Below are positions 37,516-47,433 of a DNA stretch of 64,000 nt, in pieces. The notes below the pieces were generated by a model that saw nothing but the letters and a program-made list of their open reading frames with translations, ran no database searches and was not told where the DNA came from. Numbering within the stretch: position 1 is the first letter of the stretch; the number at the start of each line of letters is the position of its first letter. Both the position numbers and the translations under genes were made by a program. This stretch comes from Octadecabacter arcticus 238 (GTDB lineage Bacteria > Pseudomonadota > Alphaproteobacteria > Rhodobacterales > Rhodobacteraceae): NCBI RefSeq assembly GCF_000155735.2, contig NC_020908.1, positions 315,001 through 379,000 on the forward strand, read 5' to 3'.

Positions 37516-38394
37516 TTGGAACATCTAATCTGGTCACCGGAGCTTATATTGCTCGCCGTTCTGGGTTGTATTTTCATCTATTGATTGCTGACCAACGCCA
37601 TTGCCAAGACGATTGTGACATTGCCGATCATCTTCATGGTTGTCGGGTATCTTTGTGCGCGCCCAATCCCAGCGCTGGCGGAACCCGAGGTTATGAATAA
37701 GGGCAAACGCCTGCTTGCCGAGATCACGTTGGTGCTGGTCCTGTTTTCAGACGCCAGCCGTGTTCGGTTCACGGCTCTGCGTCAAAATTTCAAAATTCCA
37801 CTGGGTATGCTGGTCATCGGGATGCTGCTGACGATCGGGCTTGAGTTGATCGTCGCCTATGTTTTCAAACCCCGAAAGTGAGCTTGCCATGGCGCTATTG
37901 ACCGCGGCTGTGTTGACCCCGACGGATGCGGCCCTTGGGCAGACGGTTGTCACCAACGCGGACGTTCCTGAACGGTTGCGCCAGACCATCAATGTCGAAA
38001 GTGGGCTAAATGACGGGCCGGTTCTGCCGTTCGTTTTGTTTGGCGCAATTCTCGCGTCGGCAGGAATGGAAGGTGCGAATACAGACGGGCTTGCGACATC
38101 CGCATTGGTGCAAATAATCGCTGGGCCATTGGTTGGCATTGCGTTTGGATGGACCTTTGCCAAGGCGATGGATTTGGCGCAAGACCAAAATCTAATGGCG
38201 GAAGCTGCCGGTGGTGTCGCTGTCTTGTCGGTGGCATTTTCTGCCTACATCGGGGCTGAGTTTGTTGGCGGAAACGGATTCATCGCGGCCTTCGTTGCTG
38301 GTGTGTGTTTCCATGACCGTCTTTTTGTTGATCATTCTGCACGGCGTTTCGTTTGCGCCATTGTCAAAATGGATCGGCCGCGGCGCTGGGTGAA
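37516..38394 (+). pseudogene. Decayed Na+/H+ antiporter (NhaP/CPA1 type)
   Basis: Pieces of one antiporter lie in order but in broken frames. LEHLIWSPELILLAVLGC (from 37516) hits a TGA at 37582-37584. The continuation (LLTNAIAKTIVTLPIIFMVV) runs to about 37870. A frame change leads into the conserved LTPTDAALGQTVVTNADVPE and NVESGLNDGPVLPFVLFGAI. Near 38310 a deletion joins the middle to the C-terminal helix TVFLLIILHGVSFAPLSKWI in another frame. At least one stop, two frame changes and one deletion rule out function. Confidence 0.85.
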
Positions 38395-38578
38395 TACCGC
38401 TGTATGTATTCTGAAACGACCGCGCCAATTCTGTGATACGGAGTTGGTGCGCCCATTGTGACCGGTCAGCCATCGCGTCAAATGGGCGCTGGCAAACGCC
38501 ACGTCCACGCTTGTATTCGCAGTCCTTCTGGGACACATATTCGGCACCCAGCCACCCCAACCGAAAACGGATTTTACC

Positions 38579-38872
38579 ATGTCAGACAGAACATTCATTC
38601 GCCACGTTGTTCTTTTCAGCGCCAAAGACCAAGGCGATGTGGCGCGGATTGTTGATGGGCTGTCGATGCTCAAGAATATCCCGCATGCGTCAGTGTTCGA
38701 GGTGGTTCAAAATAATCGGGTCGATGCACTGTCTGGCGAAATTGACGTCGTTGTGTACGCTGAATTCGTGGATGATGCTGCGCTTCAGGCGTATAAAGCC
38801 CACCAGTTTTACCAAGATGCCATCGCAATCGTGCGACCTTTGCGTGACATGCGGATCGCCGCGGATTTCTGA
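38579..38872 (+). CDS. Dabb-family (stress-responsive alpha-beta barrel) protein
   Basis: The 97-residue protein has the Dabb pattern IRHVVLFSAKDQGDVARIVD near the start and AYKAHQFYQDAIAIVRPLRD near the end, giving a dimeric ferredoxin-like barrel. Function is usually unknown. Its stop overlaps the pabB ATG (TGATG), so the two are translationally coupled. The pairing with aminodeoxychorismate synthase is from position only. Confidence 0.85.
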   Translation: MSDRTFIRHVVLFSAKDQGDVARIVDGLSMLKNIPHASVFEVVQNNRVDALSGEIDVVVYAEFVDDAALQAYKAHQFYQDAIAIVRPLRDMRIAADF

Positions 38873-39999
38873 TGGATAAGCACGGCGCAAATGTAACCTT
38901 CGATCGTGGGCCATCTGGGGGCGGGGACAGATTTGCCGCCCCGTCTGAGATGATACGTGCCGACACTGCAGACCAAGTTGATGCCGCGTTTGAGGCCATG
39001 CAGCGTGCGCAGTCGGATGGCAAATGGCTGGCGGGCTATGTGTCTTATGAATTTGGCTACCTGACATCGCCGAAACTGGAACGGCTGCTTCCCACGGACC
39101 GCGCCCTACCGTTGATCCATTTTGGGGTGTTTGATGCGCCGCAGCCAGCGACACCAACGGCCGTTAGTGCGCTTGTTGACCTTGACCCGTTGCAGCCGCA
39201 ATGGACCTCTGATCGCTATGCGCAGGCGTTTTCAACGGTCCACGACTATATCGGCGCGGGTGATATCTATCAGGTGAATTTGACGTTCCCGATTGCGACG
39301 CGTTCTGATGCATCGCCGGACGCACTTTATGCAAAATTGCGCGAGCGACAGGCGGTGCCGCACGGGGCGTTGGTGAATTTTGGCGAAACAGCTTTGCTGT
39401 CGCGTTCGCCTGAATTGTTCTTTTCATTGACTTCCACAGGCGTACTGACGACGCGCCCGATGAAAGGCACAGCGCCGCGTGGCGCCACGCCCGCGCAAGA
39501 CGATACCGTTCGGGACGCCCTGCAATCATCAGAAAAAAACCGCGCCGAAAACCTGATGATTGTTGATCTGTTGCGCAACGACATGTCGCGCGTATCAGAA
39601 ATTGGCAGCGTCAAAGTCCCAGAGCTGTTCGTCGTCGAACGTTTTGCGACACTTCACCAGATGACATCATGCATCACATCCCAGATCTTGCCAGACACAA
39701 CACTTAAAGAGCTGTTTGTGGCGCTGTTTCCATGCGGGTCGATCACAGGTGCGCCGAAGGTGCGCGCGATGGAGATCATTCGCGAAATCGAAACCCAGCC
39801 TCGCGAAGCCTACTGCGGATCGATCGGCTGGATCGCACCGGATGGCGCGATGGAATTCAACGTGGCAATCCGCACTTTGATGTATCGCGCTGATCGCTCG
39901 ATCCAGATGAACGTTGGCGGTGGTGTGGTTTATGATAGCACTGCTCAAGATGAATATGATGAAGCACTATTGAAATCGCGGTTTGCTGACCTCAGCTAG
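38872..39999 (+). CDS. pabB: Aminodeoxychorismate synthase component I
   Basis: PabB converts chorismate and ammonia to 4-amino-4-deoxychorismate for folate synthesis. The 375-residue protein is a chorismate-binding enzyme with AGDIYQVNLTFP near residue 125, MKGTAPRG near 196, AENLMIVDLLRNDMSRV near 225 and CGSITGAPKVRAMEII near 288. The Thr/Gly pattern is that of PabB rather than TrpE, and the short N-terminus is common in this clade. The glutamine amidotransferase partner is not adjacent. Confidence 0.9.
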   Translation: MDKHGANVTFDRGPSGGGDRFAAPSEMIRADTADQVDAAFEAMQRAQSDGKWLAGYVSYEFGYLTSPKLERLLPTDRALPLIHFGVFDAPQPATPTAVSALVDLDPLQPQWTSDRYAQAFSTVHDYIGAGDIYQVNLTFPIATRSDASPDALYAKLRERQAVPHGALVNFGETALLSRSPELFFSLTSTGVLTTRPMKGTAPRGATPAQDDTVRDALQSSEKNRAENLMIVDLLRNDMSRVSEIGSVKVPELFVVERFATLHQMTSCITSQILPDTTLKELFVALFPCGSITGAPKVRAMEIIREIETQPREAYCGSIGWIAPDGAMEFNVAIRTLMYRADRSIQMNVGGGVVYDSTAQDEYDEALLKSRFADLS

Positions 40000-40026
40000 A
40001 GCCCAGGTTGCCTAAGGATTAAGCGA

Positions 40027-41175
40027 ATGACACAAAACAGCCCAACCACCCCAGGTGACACCACGACCAAAGATGATACGCCGCAAATGCTGGTATTTTC
40101 GTCTGATAAAGGCGCATCCCGATCAACGTGGATCGCGGGCTTTCTGGTCATCGCAATCGTTGGTTGGATGGGCAGCGGTTTTATCATTACGTCAGCAGAC
40201 GCCACGCCGACAATTATCCGTGAAACGCCCAAACCTGTCACCGTGGCCGTGACAACATCGCAGGCAGAAACGGTGACGCAATTCTATCAGGCAGAAGGTC
40301 AGGCGTTGCCGGACCGTGATACGATGATGCGGGCTGAAACATCAGGTGAGATTTCGCAAGTTTTGGTGCAAAAAGGCCAAGACGTGAACGCAGGTGAAGT
40401 GATTGCGCGTTTTGATCCGACCAATAACGAAGCTGATGCTAGTAGCGCCGCCGAAGAATTGGCCCGCGCACAGCGCGAATTCGACAATGCCGAAGCCCTG
40501 CTTGAACGCGGTGTCGCGACGGGGGATCGGGTATCGGAGGCGCGCGCGACCCTGGCATCGGCGTTGGCGGAAGTAACAATTGTTCAACAAGATGCAGAAG
40601 CGCTGACAATTACGGCACCGTTTGCAGGGCGGATCGAAACCCTTGATCTGGACGAAGGCGAATATGTGTCAACGGGCACCGAAATCGGGCGGTTGGTTGA
40701 CATCACACCGCTGACGGTCGCCATTCAGGTGCCGCAACAGTCGCTGACACGATTGTCCATCGGCCAGCCAGCGACAATCGGATTTATCACTGGCGAAGAG
40801 CGGGTTGGAACGGTGACGTTTGTCGGCACGTCGGCTGCATCCGAAACCCGTACATTCTTGGCCGAAATCGAGGTCGCAAACGCAGACGGCGCAATTCCGG
40901 CCGGAATTTCCGCTGAAGTCATCATTCCAACTGGGGAGGCCACAGCGCATTTTCTATCGCCGTCCATCGTGTCGCTTGGTACCGACGGCACGCTTGGTGT
41001 GAAAACAGTCAACGCTGAAAACATTGTTGAATTTTTCGCCATACAGGTCGTAAAGGCGCAGATCGACGGCATATGGGTCACTGGCCTGCCGGATGTCGCG
41101 GACGTCATTACCGTCGGCCAAGGCTATGTCAACGAGGGTGAGATCATTGATCCCGATTTCGGGGACACAAACTAA
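40027..41175 (+). CDS. RND efflux periplasmic adaptor (MFP)
   Basis: The 382-residue membrane-fusion protein links an RND pump to an outer-membrane channel. A single membrane anchor (TWIAGFLVIAIVGWMGSGFI, about residues 36-55) is followed by the lipoyl-like half-motif GEISQVLVQKGQDVNAGEVI. A coiled-coil hairpin around residues 140-185 and the return lipoyl half APFAGRIETLDLDEGEYVST come next, then beta-barrel domains. Its stop overlaps the pump ATG by one base (TAATG). Confidence 0.92.
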   Translation: MTQNSPTTPGDTTTKDDTPQMLVFSSDKGASRSTWIAGFLVIAIVGWMGSGFIITSADATPTIIRETPKPVTVAVTTSQAETVTQFYQAEGQALPDRDTMMRAETSGEISQVLVQKGQDVNAGEVIARFDPTNNEADASSAAEELARAQREFDNAEALLERGVATGDRVSEARATLASALAEVTIVQQDAEALTITAPFAGRIETLDLDEGEYVSTGTEIGRLVDITPLTVAIQVPQQSLTRLSIGQPATIGFITGEERVGTVTFVGTSAASETRTFLAEIEVANADGAIPAGISAEVIIPTGEATAHFLSPSIVSLGTDGTLGVKTVNAENIVEFFAIQVVKAQIDGIWVTGLPDVADVITVGQGYVNEGEIIDPDFGDTN

Positions 41176-44100
41176 TGCATAAGATTATAGACGCTGCATT
41201 TTCGCGGTCGCGGGTTGTTGTTATGGCGCTGCTCATGGTGCTGGGCGTGGGTGCATATGCCTATTCTGCAATCCCGAAAGAAGCCAATCCAGAGGTGCCC
41301 CTGCCGTTCTTCTACGTCTCGACAGGCTTGGACGGGATCAGCCCGACTGACGCGGAACGCCTGTTGTTGGAACCGATGGAGACCGAGTTTGGCTCGATCA
41401 CTGGTCTTCAACGTATGAATTCGGATGCGTCCGAAGGATTTGCAAGTATCCAACTGGAATTCAGCCCCGGTGGTGATAATGAGGAGGCACTGGACAAGGT
41501 GCGCGAAGCCGCTAATCGCGCGCAGGGCGATCTTCCCGATGATGCCCGCGATATTACCATTACTGAAATCAACACGGCCCTGTTTCCGATCATCACTGTG
41601 ATCCTGTCAGGCCCCGTGCCAGAACGAACGCTGAATGATCTGGCCGAACGGATGCAAGAAGGAATCGAAGGGCTGCCCGGTGTTCTTGAAGTCGAAATTG
41701 GCGGCCAGCGCTTTGAATTCCTAGAGGTGTTGATCGACCCGACGGTGTTTCAGACTTACAATCTGTCGTTTGATGAGCTGATCGGACAAGTCCAGCGCAA
41801 TAATATGCTGATCGCGGCGGGCGCGATTGAAACCGGATCTGGGCGTATTGTCTTGAAGGTGCCGGGATTGATCGAAAACCTCGATGACGTGATGTCGATG
41901 CCGGTCAAGGTGCGGGGCAATGCTGTCGTGACCTTTGGTGATATTGCGACGATCCGTCGGACGTTTGACGACCCCTCTTCCTTTGCGCGCATCAACGGCC
42001 AGCCAGCCTTGGCGTTAGAGATCACAAAACGATCTGGTGCGAACATCATCGAAACTGTCGTTGCCGTAAAAGCCGTTGTGGATGAGCTGCAAGTGGACTG
42101 GCCTGAAAGCGTTGAGATCACCTATCTGCAAGATCAGTCCAAGCAAGTGAAAGACCTGCTGAGCGATTTGGAGGCCAACGTTATGGCTGCCGTAATTCTT
42201 GTTATGATTGTGATCGTGCTCTCCCTGGGAACACGGTCCGCGATCCTTGTGGGGCTGTCAATTCCAGGCGCATTCCTTGCGGGCGTTATCGCGCTTTGGA
42301 CGATGGATTTTTCGATGAATATCATCGTATTGTTCGCGTTGATTTTGGTGGTGGGCATGCTGGTAGACGGCGCGATTGTGACCACCGAATTGGCCGACCG
42401 AAAACTGCAAGAAGGCATTGAACCCAAGGAAGCCTATTCCTATGCGGCCAAGCGCATGTCGTGGCCCATCATCGCGTCCACTGCCACAACGTTGTCGGTT
42501 TTCTTTCCACTTCTGTTCTGGTCAGGCATGGTCGGCGAATTCATGAAATTCTTGCCGATCACAGTTATTCTGACCCTATCGGCATCCCTGTTCATGGCGT
42601 TGATATTTATTCCTGTTGTCGGTGGATTGATCGGCAAACGCGCGCCGCGAACGGCGAAATCCAAGGCGGCACTGCACGCAGCCGAATTTGGCGATCCGCG
42701 TGATATGACCGGATTTACCGGCGCCTATGTGCGGCTTTTGGAAAAGGCAGTGCTGCGGCCTGCGGCGACCCTTTTGTTGGCGATTGCGCTGCTGCTTGGC
42801 GGTTTCAGCCTTTACGGTCAGTTCGGCAAAGGGGTCACTTTCTTCCCTTCGATCGAGCCTGATTTCATGCAGGTCCAAGTGCGCGCGCGCGACAATTTCT
42901 CGATCTTTGAACGCGATGCATTGGTGCGCGCGGTCGAAGGCCGACTGTTGGGGTATGACGAAATCGCCAGCATCTATGCGCGATCCATGATGAGCGCGGG
43001 GCAGGGTGACGAAGAAACCATCGGCACGTTGCAGTTGGAATTGACGCCATGGGACACGCGGCGCACAGCCGCTGAGATTGGCGTTGAGATCCGGCAAAGC
43101 GTGTCAGATATCGCGGGCATCGACGTTCAGGTCCAAACCGAAAGCGGCGGGCCAACGACAGGAAAACCGGTAAACCTTCAAGTCACGGCGCGAAATCCGG
43201 ACAATCAGGCGCTGGGTGTGCAGCAAATTCGCGATATTATGGACAGTATGGGCGGGTTTACCGATGTGACCGATACGCGCCCTGTTCCCGGGGTTGAGGT
43301 TTCGATCCTTGTGAACCGCGCCGAAGCTGCACGATTTGGGGCGGACGTCAGTCTTTTGGGGCAGGCTGTGCAACTGCTGACGCAAGGCATAACCGTCGCC
43401 GATTACCGCCCCGATGATGTCGAAGGATCGCTGGATATCCGCGTGCGGTTCCCGCGTGCCGAACGGTCATTGTCGGAACTTGCGGGTTTACGCGTTCCGA
43501 CGTCGTCAGGCCTTGTGCCGATTTCGAATTTTGTGACCTTTGCGCCGTCCGAACGCACTGGGGTCATTCGCCGGATCGACGAAAAACGCGTCACCGCGAT
43601 TGAAGCCAATGTTGCGCCGGATATCTTGGTAAACGATCAGGTGATCGCGCTAACAGCAGCCCTAAATGCCGCCGATTTGCCTGACGGCGTTGCCTTCAGT
43701 TTCGCAGGTGAGGCTGAAGATCAGGCCGAAAGCATGAACTTCCTCGTCGGGGCCTTCGCCACCGCGATCTTTTTGATGTTCGTAATCTTGGTGCTGCAGT
43801 TCAACAGCTTCTATCAGGCCTTTGTCGTGATGAGCGCGATTGTCTTTTCCATCGCGGGGGTCTTGCTTGGCCTTCTGATTACCGGTCGCCCATTCGGGAT
43901 TGTTATGGGCGGCATTGGTGTCATCGCCTTGGCGGGGATCGTGGTGAACAACAATATCGTGTTGATCGACACCTACAATAACCTAAAGAAATTGGGGCAA
44001 TCACCGCTTGAGGCCGCCCTTCGTACGGGCGCACAGCGTTTGCGTCCTGTGATCCTGACGTCGGTCACCACGGCGCTGGGCCTGATGCCAATGGTCATCG

Positions 44101-44297
44101 GTGTGAACCTTAACTTCTTTACGCGCGACATTGTTTATGGTGCCCCATCCACGCAGTGGTGGACGGAACTGTCATCTGCAATTGCGGGAGGATTGGTCGT
44201 GGCTACAGTCCTCACACTGATTGTGACACCGGCCTTGTTGATGTTCGGGGAACGCAACAGGCGGGTCGGTATGATTGATGGGGTGCCCGCCGAATAG
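41175..44297 (+). CDS. RND-family efflux pump, inner-membrane subunit
   Basis: The 1,040-residue proton-driven transporter has the expected twelve membrane segments and two large periplasmic loops. Visible landmarks are TM1 at about residues 12-30, the TM4 acidic stretch VVGMLVDGAIVTTELADRKL near residue 400, and VIALAGIVVNNNIVLIDTYN near residue 915. It groups with AcrB/MdtC-like drug or envelope-stress pumps rather than CusA, since methionine copper relays are not evident; the substrate is unknown. No outer-membrane factor gene is adjacent. It ends 6 nt before the convergent racemase-like gene. Confidence 0.92.
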   Translation: MHKIIDAAFSRSRVVVMALLMVLGVGAYAYSAIPKEANPEVPLPFFYVSTGLDGISPTDAERLLLEPMETEFGSITGLQRMNSDASEGFASIQLEFSPGGDNEEALDKVREAANRAQGDLPDDARDITITEINTALFPIITVILSGPVPERTLNDLAERMQEGIEGLPGVLEVEIGGQRFEFLEVLIDPTVFQTYNLSFDELIGQVQRNNMLIAAGAIETGSGRIVLKVPGLIENLDDVMSMPVKVRGNAVVTFGDIATIRRTFDDPSSFARINGQPALALEITKRSGANIIETVVAVKAVVDELQVDWPESVEITYLQDQSKQVKDLLSDLEANVMAAVILVMIVIVLSLGTRSAILVGLSIPGAFLAGVIALWTMDFSMNIIVLFALILVVGMLVDGAIVTTELADRKLQEGIEPKEAYSYAAKRMSWPIIASTATTLSVFFPLLFWSGMVGEFMKFLPITVILTLSASLFMALIFIPVVGGLIGKRAPRTAKSKAALHAAEFGDPRDMTGFTGAYVRLLEKAVLRPAATLLLAIALLLGGFSLYGQFGKGVTFFPSIEPDFMQVQVRARDNFSIFERDALVRAVEGRLLGYDEIASIYARSMMSAGQGDEETIGTLQLELTPWDTRRTAAEIGVEIRQSVSDIAGIDVQVQTESGGPTTGKPVNLQVTARNPDNQALGVQQIRDIMDSMGGFTDVTDTRPVPGVEVSILVNRAEAARFGADVSLLGQAVQLLTQGITVADYRPDDVEGSLDIRVRFPRAERSLSELAGLRVPTSSGLVPISNFVTFAPSERTGVIRRIDEKRVTAIEANVAPDILVNDQVIALTAALNAADLPDGVAFSFAGEAEDQAESMNFLVGAFATAIFLMFVILVLQFNSFYQAFVVMSAIVFSIAGVLLGLLITGRPFGIVMGGIGVIALAGIVVNNNIVLIDTYNNLKKLGQSPLEAALRTGAQRLRPVILTSVTTALGLMPMVIGVNLNFFTRDIVYGAPSTQWWTELSSAIAGGLVVATVLTLIVTPALLMFGERNRRVGMIDGVPAE

Positions 44298-44303
44298 GTC
44301 GAA

Positions 44304-45050
44304 TTAACGGCCCGCGGCTGGATAGAACAACCGACCGAATTGCGGCTGTTGCGGTACAACGTCCAGAAGCCGGCAGAGATGCCAAGCCAATACCTGATTG
44401 CTTGATAAGACGGGTTTTTCGATTTGCGTCGTGATCTGAGCAATCACGTCCAAGGTGCGCAGGTTCGTGCAGGATAAAAATACAGCCTCACAGTCTTCTG
44501 CGTCTCCCATGGCGATGGCGGCCGCCGTGATCGAGTCCGGTGAAATGCGCACAACCCTCTCTTCGAACGGTTCATCGAAGCTGGCAAAGTGCGTAACCCG
44601 GATTCCGGCGTCGGCCAAGACAACGCGCAATTGATCCGACACGCTGGCCACATAGGGGCTGATCAACCCGATACGTGTCACGCCCAGATGGGCGCACGCC
44701 GCGATCAACGCAGACACGGGTTCGGTGACCGTGGGGGTCTGGATGCCCGCTTGAATAAGGCTCGCAATATTGGCGGCACCGATCTGCGCTGTGCCGGACG
44801 TGCAACCGTAACCAACTGCCGACAGGTTCGCGCCAACTGGCAAAAGGGATGCGGCTTGTGTCAGTTCGTTTGCCATCGCTTGCAGGCTTTCGCGCGAAAC
44901 GCTTGTGGCGGACGGGACACGACTGACGAGGAATTCTAAATCGTTGGGCAACAAGAGACGCAGATCGCCTTCAAGTGTTTCATCCGCTTGCAATACGATA
45001 AGGCCGATTTGCTTGGGACGTGACGATGTCAGCTCATAGTCAAGGGTCAT
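44304..45050 (-). CDS. Asp/Glu racemase-superfamily protein (arylmalonate decarboxylase/maleate isomerase-like)
   Basis: The 248-residue protein has two Asp/Glu-racemase half-sites with cysteines in VGYGCTSGTAQIG (near residue 83) and VFLSCTNLRTLDV (near residue 192). This pattern is shared by maleate isomerase, arylmalonate decarboxylase and the EutA ectoine-utilisation protein. It is the last gene of a three-gene operon; its ATG overlaps the peptidase stop (ATGA). The substrate is not known; with its neighbours, an amino-acid-derived compound is likely. Confidence 0.8.
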   Translation of the reverse strand: MTLDYELTSSRPKQIGLIVLQADETLEGDLRLLLPNDLEFLVSRVPSATSVSRESLQAMANELTQAASLLPVGANLSAVGYGCTSGTAQIGAANIASLIQAGIQTPTVTEPVSALIAACAHLGVTRIGLISPYVASVSDQLRVVLADAGIRVTHFASFDEPFEERVVRISPDSITAAAIAMGDAEDCEAVFLSCTNLRTLDVIAQITTQIEKPVLSSNQVLAWHLCRLLDVVPQQPQFGRLFYPAAGR

Positions 45051-46210
45051 CCTGCGATCCTCACTTGGCCTTTTTGCGGCGTCGACAGAAATTCAGCGCC
45101 ATGTTCACGGATTACGATATTTTCTTCGTGCACCATAATCTTCTCGCCGCTCAGGTTCACTGACGGTTCCAACGTCAGCACCATCCCTTCGACCAAAACT
45201 GTGTGATCGCGCGCGATGATGGATGGCCATTCGGTGAGTTGCATGCCCAGCCCATGACCCAAACGCCCCGCCTCCATCGTTTTGCCGCTCGGGTTGATGA
45301 CGCCGTTCATGGCGTGAAACAGGTCCGATATCACGGCCCCCGGTTTCGCCAGTTCAAACGCGGCATGGGTTGCGTCAATGAGTTGCGCTTGGGCCGATTG
45401 GGTGGCCGCGTTAGGTGTGCCGATACTGAAGTTGCGATCAAAATCGCAAAAATATCCGTCCCATACCAAACCGGTATCTAGCATTAAAATATCGCCTTGC
45501 CGCAGGGGCGCGTCCGTTGCCGGCGAAATGACATCGTTGTACCCACCACGATCCGCCGCACCTGCAAGATAAGGAACCCAATCCGCCCCCTCATTCAAAC
45601 ACTGTGCCTGAAAGTCGCGGAATACCTTTGATAATGGTGCGCCGGCGCGGGCGATCTCAGGCACGCGATCAAAGGCGCGATCTGCAATCTGCGCAGCGGT
45701 GCGTATCTTGTCTACTTCGGCGTCAGATTTCACCAACCGCAGATCACGGGTAATGCCGCCGTCCCCGATCAGCGCCCGCCCATCCAACATCGTCTCAATC
45801 GCTCGAAGGCTGGCAAGCGGCATCTGAACGTGGCTCTCCATTTCATCCGCAAGACCGATTTTGCCGCGCAATGGAGTGACCTCACGCAGAGTTTGCGCCA
45901 GTAACTTGATCCCGTCATCATCGTAATCTGGGGCCTGCCAAGTGCGGATATCCGTGATCCACGTTTGCCCCATCAGGTGGGCCCCGATCGATGGAATGAC
46001 CGCAATCGGATTACCTATCGGCGGAACAACGACGAACCAAGGACGCGTCGGGCTTTCCCAAAACCTTGTCAGGAAGCCAGTGTAATACCGCACTTCCGGT
46101 TCGGTCGTCAGCAGCAGCGCCGTCAATCCCTTTTTGGCCATTTTGGCTTGCGCGCGCTGTGTCCGCACGCCAAATTCCGACTTTGCAAACCCGCGAATAG
46201 GGGGCGTCAT
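45047..46210 (-). CDS. M24-family (Xaa-Pro dipeptidase-like) hydrolase
   Basis: The 387-residue protein has a creatinase-like N-terminal domain and a pita-bread metal hydrolase domain. Metal ligands are readable in DILMLDTGLVWDGYFCDFDR (two Asp), RLGHGLGMQLTEWP (His), VLTLEPSVNL (Glu) and MVHEENIVI (Glu). Relatives act as prolidases, creatinases or amidohydrolases such as ectoine hydrolase. The start at 46210 is set by a TGATG overlap with the DpaL-like gene; an upstream extension would run through that gene. It is the middle gene of the operon. Confidence 0.87.
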   Translation of the reverse strand: MTPPIRGFAKSEFGVRTQRAQAKMAKKGLTALLLTTEPEVRYYTGFLTRFWESPTRPWFVVVPPIGNPIAVIPSIGAHLMGQTWITDIRTWQAPDYDDDGIKLLAQTLREVTPLRGKIGLADEMESHVQMPLASLRAIETMLDGRALIGDGGITRDLRLVKSDAEVDKIRTAAQIADRAFDRVPEIARAGAPLSKVFRDFQAQCLNEGADWVPYLAGAADRGGYNDVISPATDAPLRQGDILMLDTGLVWDGYFCDFDRNFSIGTPNAATQSAQAQLIDATHAAFELAKPGAVISDLFHAMNGVINPSGKTMEAGRLGHGLGMQLTEWPSIIARDHTVLVEGMVLTLEPSVNLSGEKIMVHEENIVIREHGAEFLSTPQKGQVRIAG

Positions 46211-47253
46211 CAGCTGGCTTCCTCGCTCAAAATCACAAGAACGCGGGAGCCTTCTGTAAGCCCGAACGCTGCCTGATCGGCTTTTGCCGCAATCAACCCA
46301 GCCACACCCGCAGCACCTGACGGCGTTGACGAAAGTCCGGCGGCCGCGCAAATATTGCTTCCAGCGGCGCCCTCGGCTTCGGTAATCAGCATGAAACCGT
46401 CGGCGTCGCGCGCAAGGCCCTTGAGCGCAATCAGCGACGGCTCTTTGCAATCCAAACGGCCCATGTCAGAGCTTGGACCTGACGTGACTTTCGGACTTCC
46501 CGCTTTGATGGATGCGAACAGGGCAGGTGCAGCGTCAGGTTCCACGACGATAATACGTGGCATTCCCCCCCATGTTTTGCGCGCGTAAGCCGCCGATGCA
46601 GCGGCAAGGCCGCCAACGCCCGCCTGCAAGAAAATATGGGTCGGTGGGGCGTCCATCTGATCAACGACTTCTTGCATAAGCACAAGATAGCCTTCCATTA
46701 AGACATGCGGCCGTTCAAAATATCCGGGCCAAGAACTGTCAGACAACAAAATCCAGCCGTTTTCGGTCGCGGCTGCGGCGGCGCCTGCCATGCTGTCTTC
46801 ATAAATTGCACCATGGCGACGCACATCGGCACCGATATCGCGAAGTCGGTCTGCAAAGGCCTCTGGAACAGTTTCGGCGAGAAAAACAACCGCCTGCGCA
46901 CCAAAGGCTTGCGCACCCGCAGCAACGGATAAGCCATGATTACCAGCGCTTGCAGTGACATAGGTCTGCCCAGCAGCGCGGCCCAGTTCGGCGTCGCGCG
47001 CAATGACATAGGCCGCACCGAGCGCCTTAAAGCTTCCTAGCCCCATCCGTTCGCGTTCGTCTTTCACAAAAACTGCGCCAACTCCTGCACGTCGGGCAAG
47101 GGCTGGCGCGGAGACCATTGGTGTCACCTGTGCGACGGGACAGCGCGACAACAGGTCGGACGCACGTTGTGCATCCACGCTTGGTAAAGGATATGCGGCG
47201 AGGCTGTCAAACAGCGTCGCCGCAGCGGTAGCGGGTTTTGAAAGATACTCCAT
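46210..47253 (-). CDS. Diaminopropionate ammonia-lyase-like PLP enzyme
   Basis: The 347-residue fold-type II PLP enzyme carries the cofactor lysine in ERMGLGSFKALGAAYVIARD near residue 75, the phosphate-binding TASAGNHGLSVAAGAQAFGA, and a glycine loop FLQAGVGGLAAASAAYARK. The WILLSDSSWPGYFERPHVLM and EGYLVLMQEVVDQM segments are typical of DpaL, which degrades 2,3-diaminopropionate to pyruvate and ammonia; threonine-dehydratase-type activity is an alternative. It is the first gene of the operon with the M24 hydrolase and the racemase-like protein. Confidence 0.83.
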   Translation of the reverse strand: MEYLSKPATAAATLFDSLAAYPLPSVDAQRASDLLSRCPVAQVTPMVSAPALARRAGVGAVFVKDERERMGLGSFKALGAAYVIARDAELGRAAGQTYVTASAGNHGLSVAAGAQAFGAQAVVFLAETVPEAFADRLRDIGADVRRHGAIYEDSMAGAAAAATENGWILLSDSSWPGYFERPHVLMEGYLVLMQEVVDQMDAPPTHIFLQAGVGGLAAASAAYARKTWGGMPRIIVVEPDAAPALFASIKAGSPKVTSGPSSDMGRLDCKEPSLIALKGLARDADGFMLITEAEGAAGSNICAAAGLSSTPSGAAGVAGLIAAKADQAAFGLTEGSRVLVILSEEAS

Positions 47254-47433
47254 GACGCCTTGGTAACATCAGTTTGGCGATTACCAAGTGTTAATCTGGC
47301 AGTAGCTTTTTTTCCACATTTCTGGACACACGATTCGCGTCCTATTCACGCGCAATTGCGCCGCTCGAACGGTGGTCCCGACGCGGTATCCATGTCTTGG
47401 TCCATGAAAAGTGTTCTGGTGGCGCTCAAGCTA

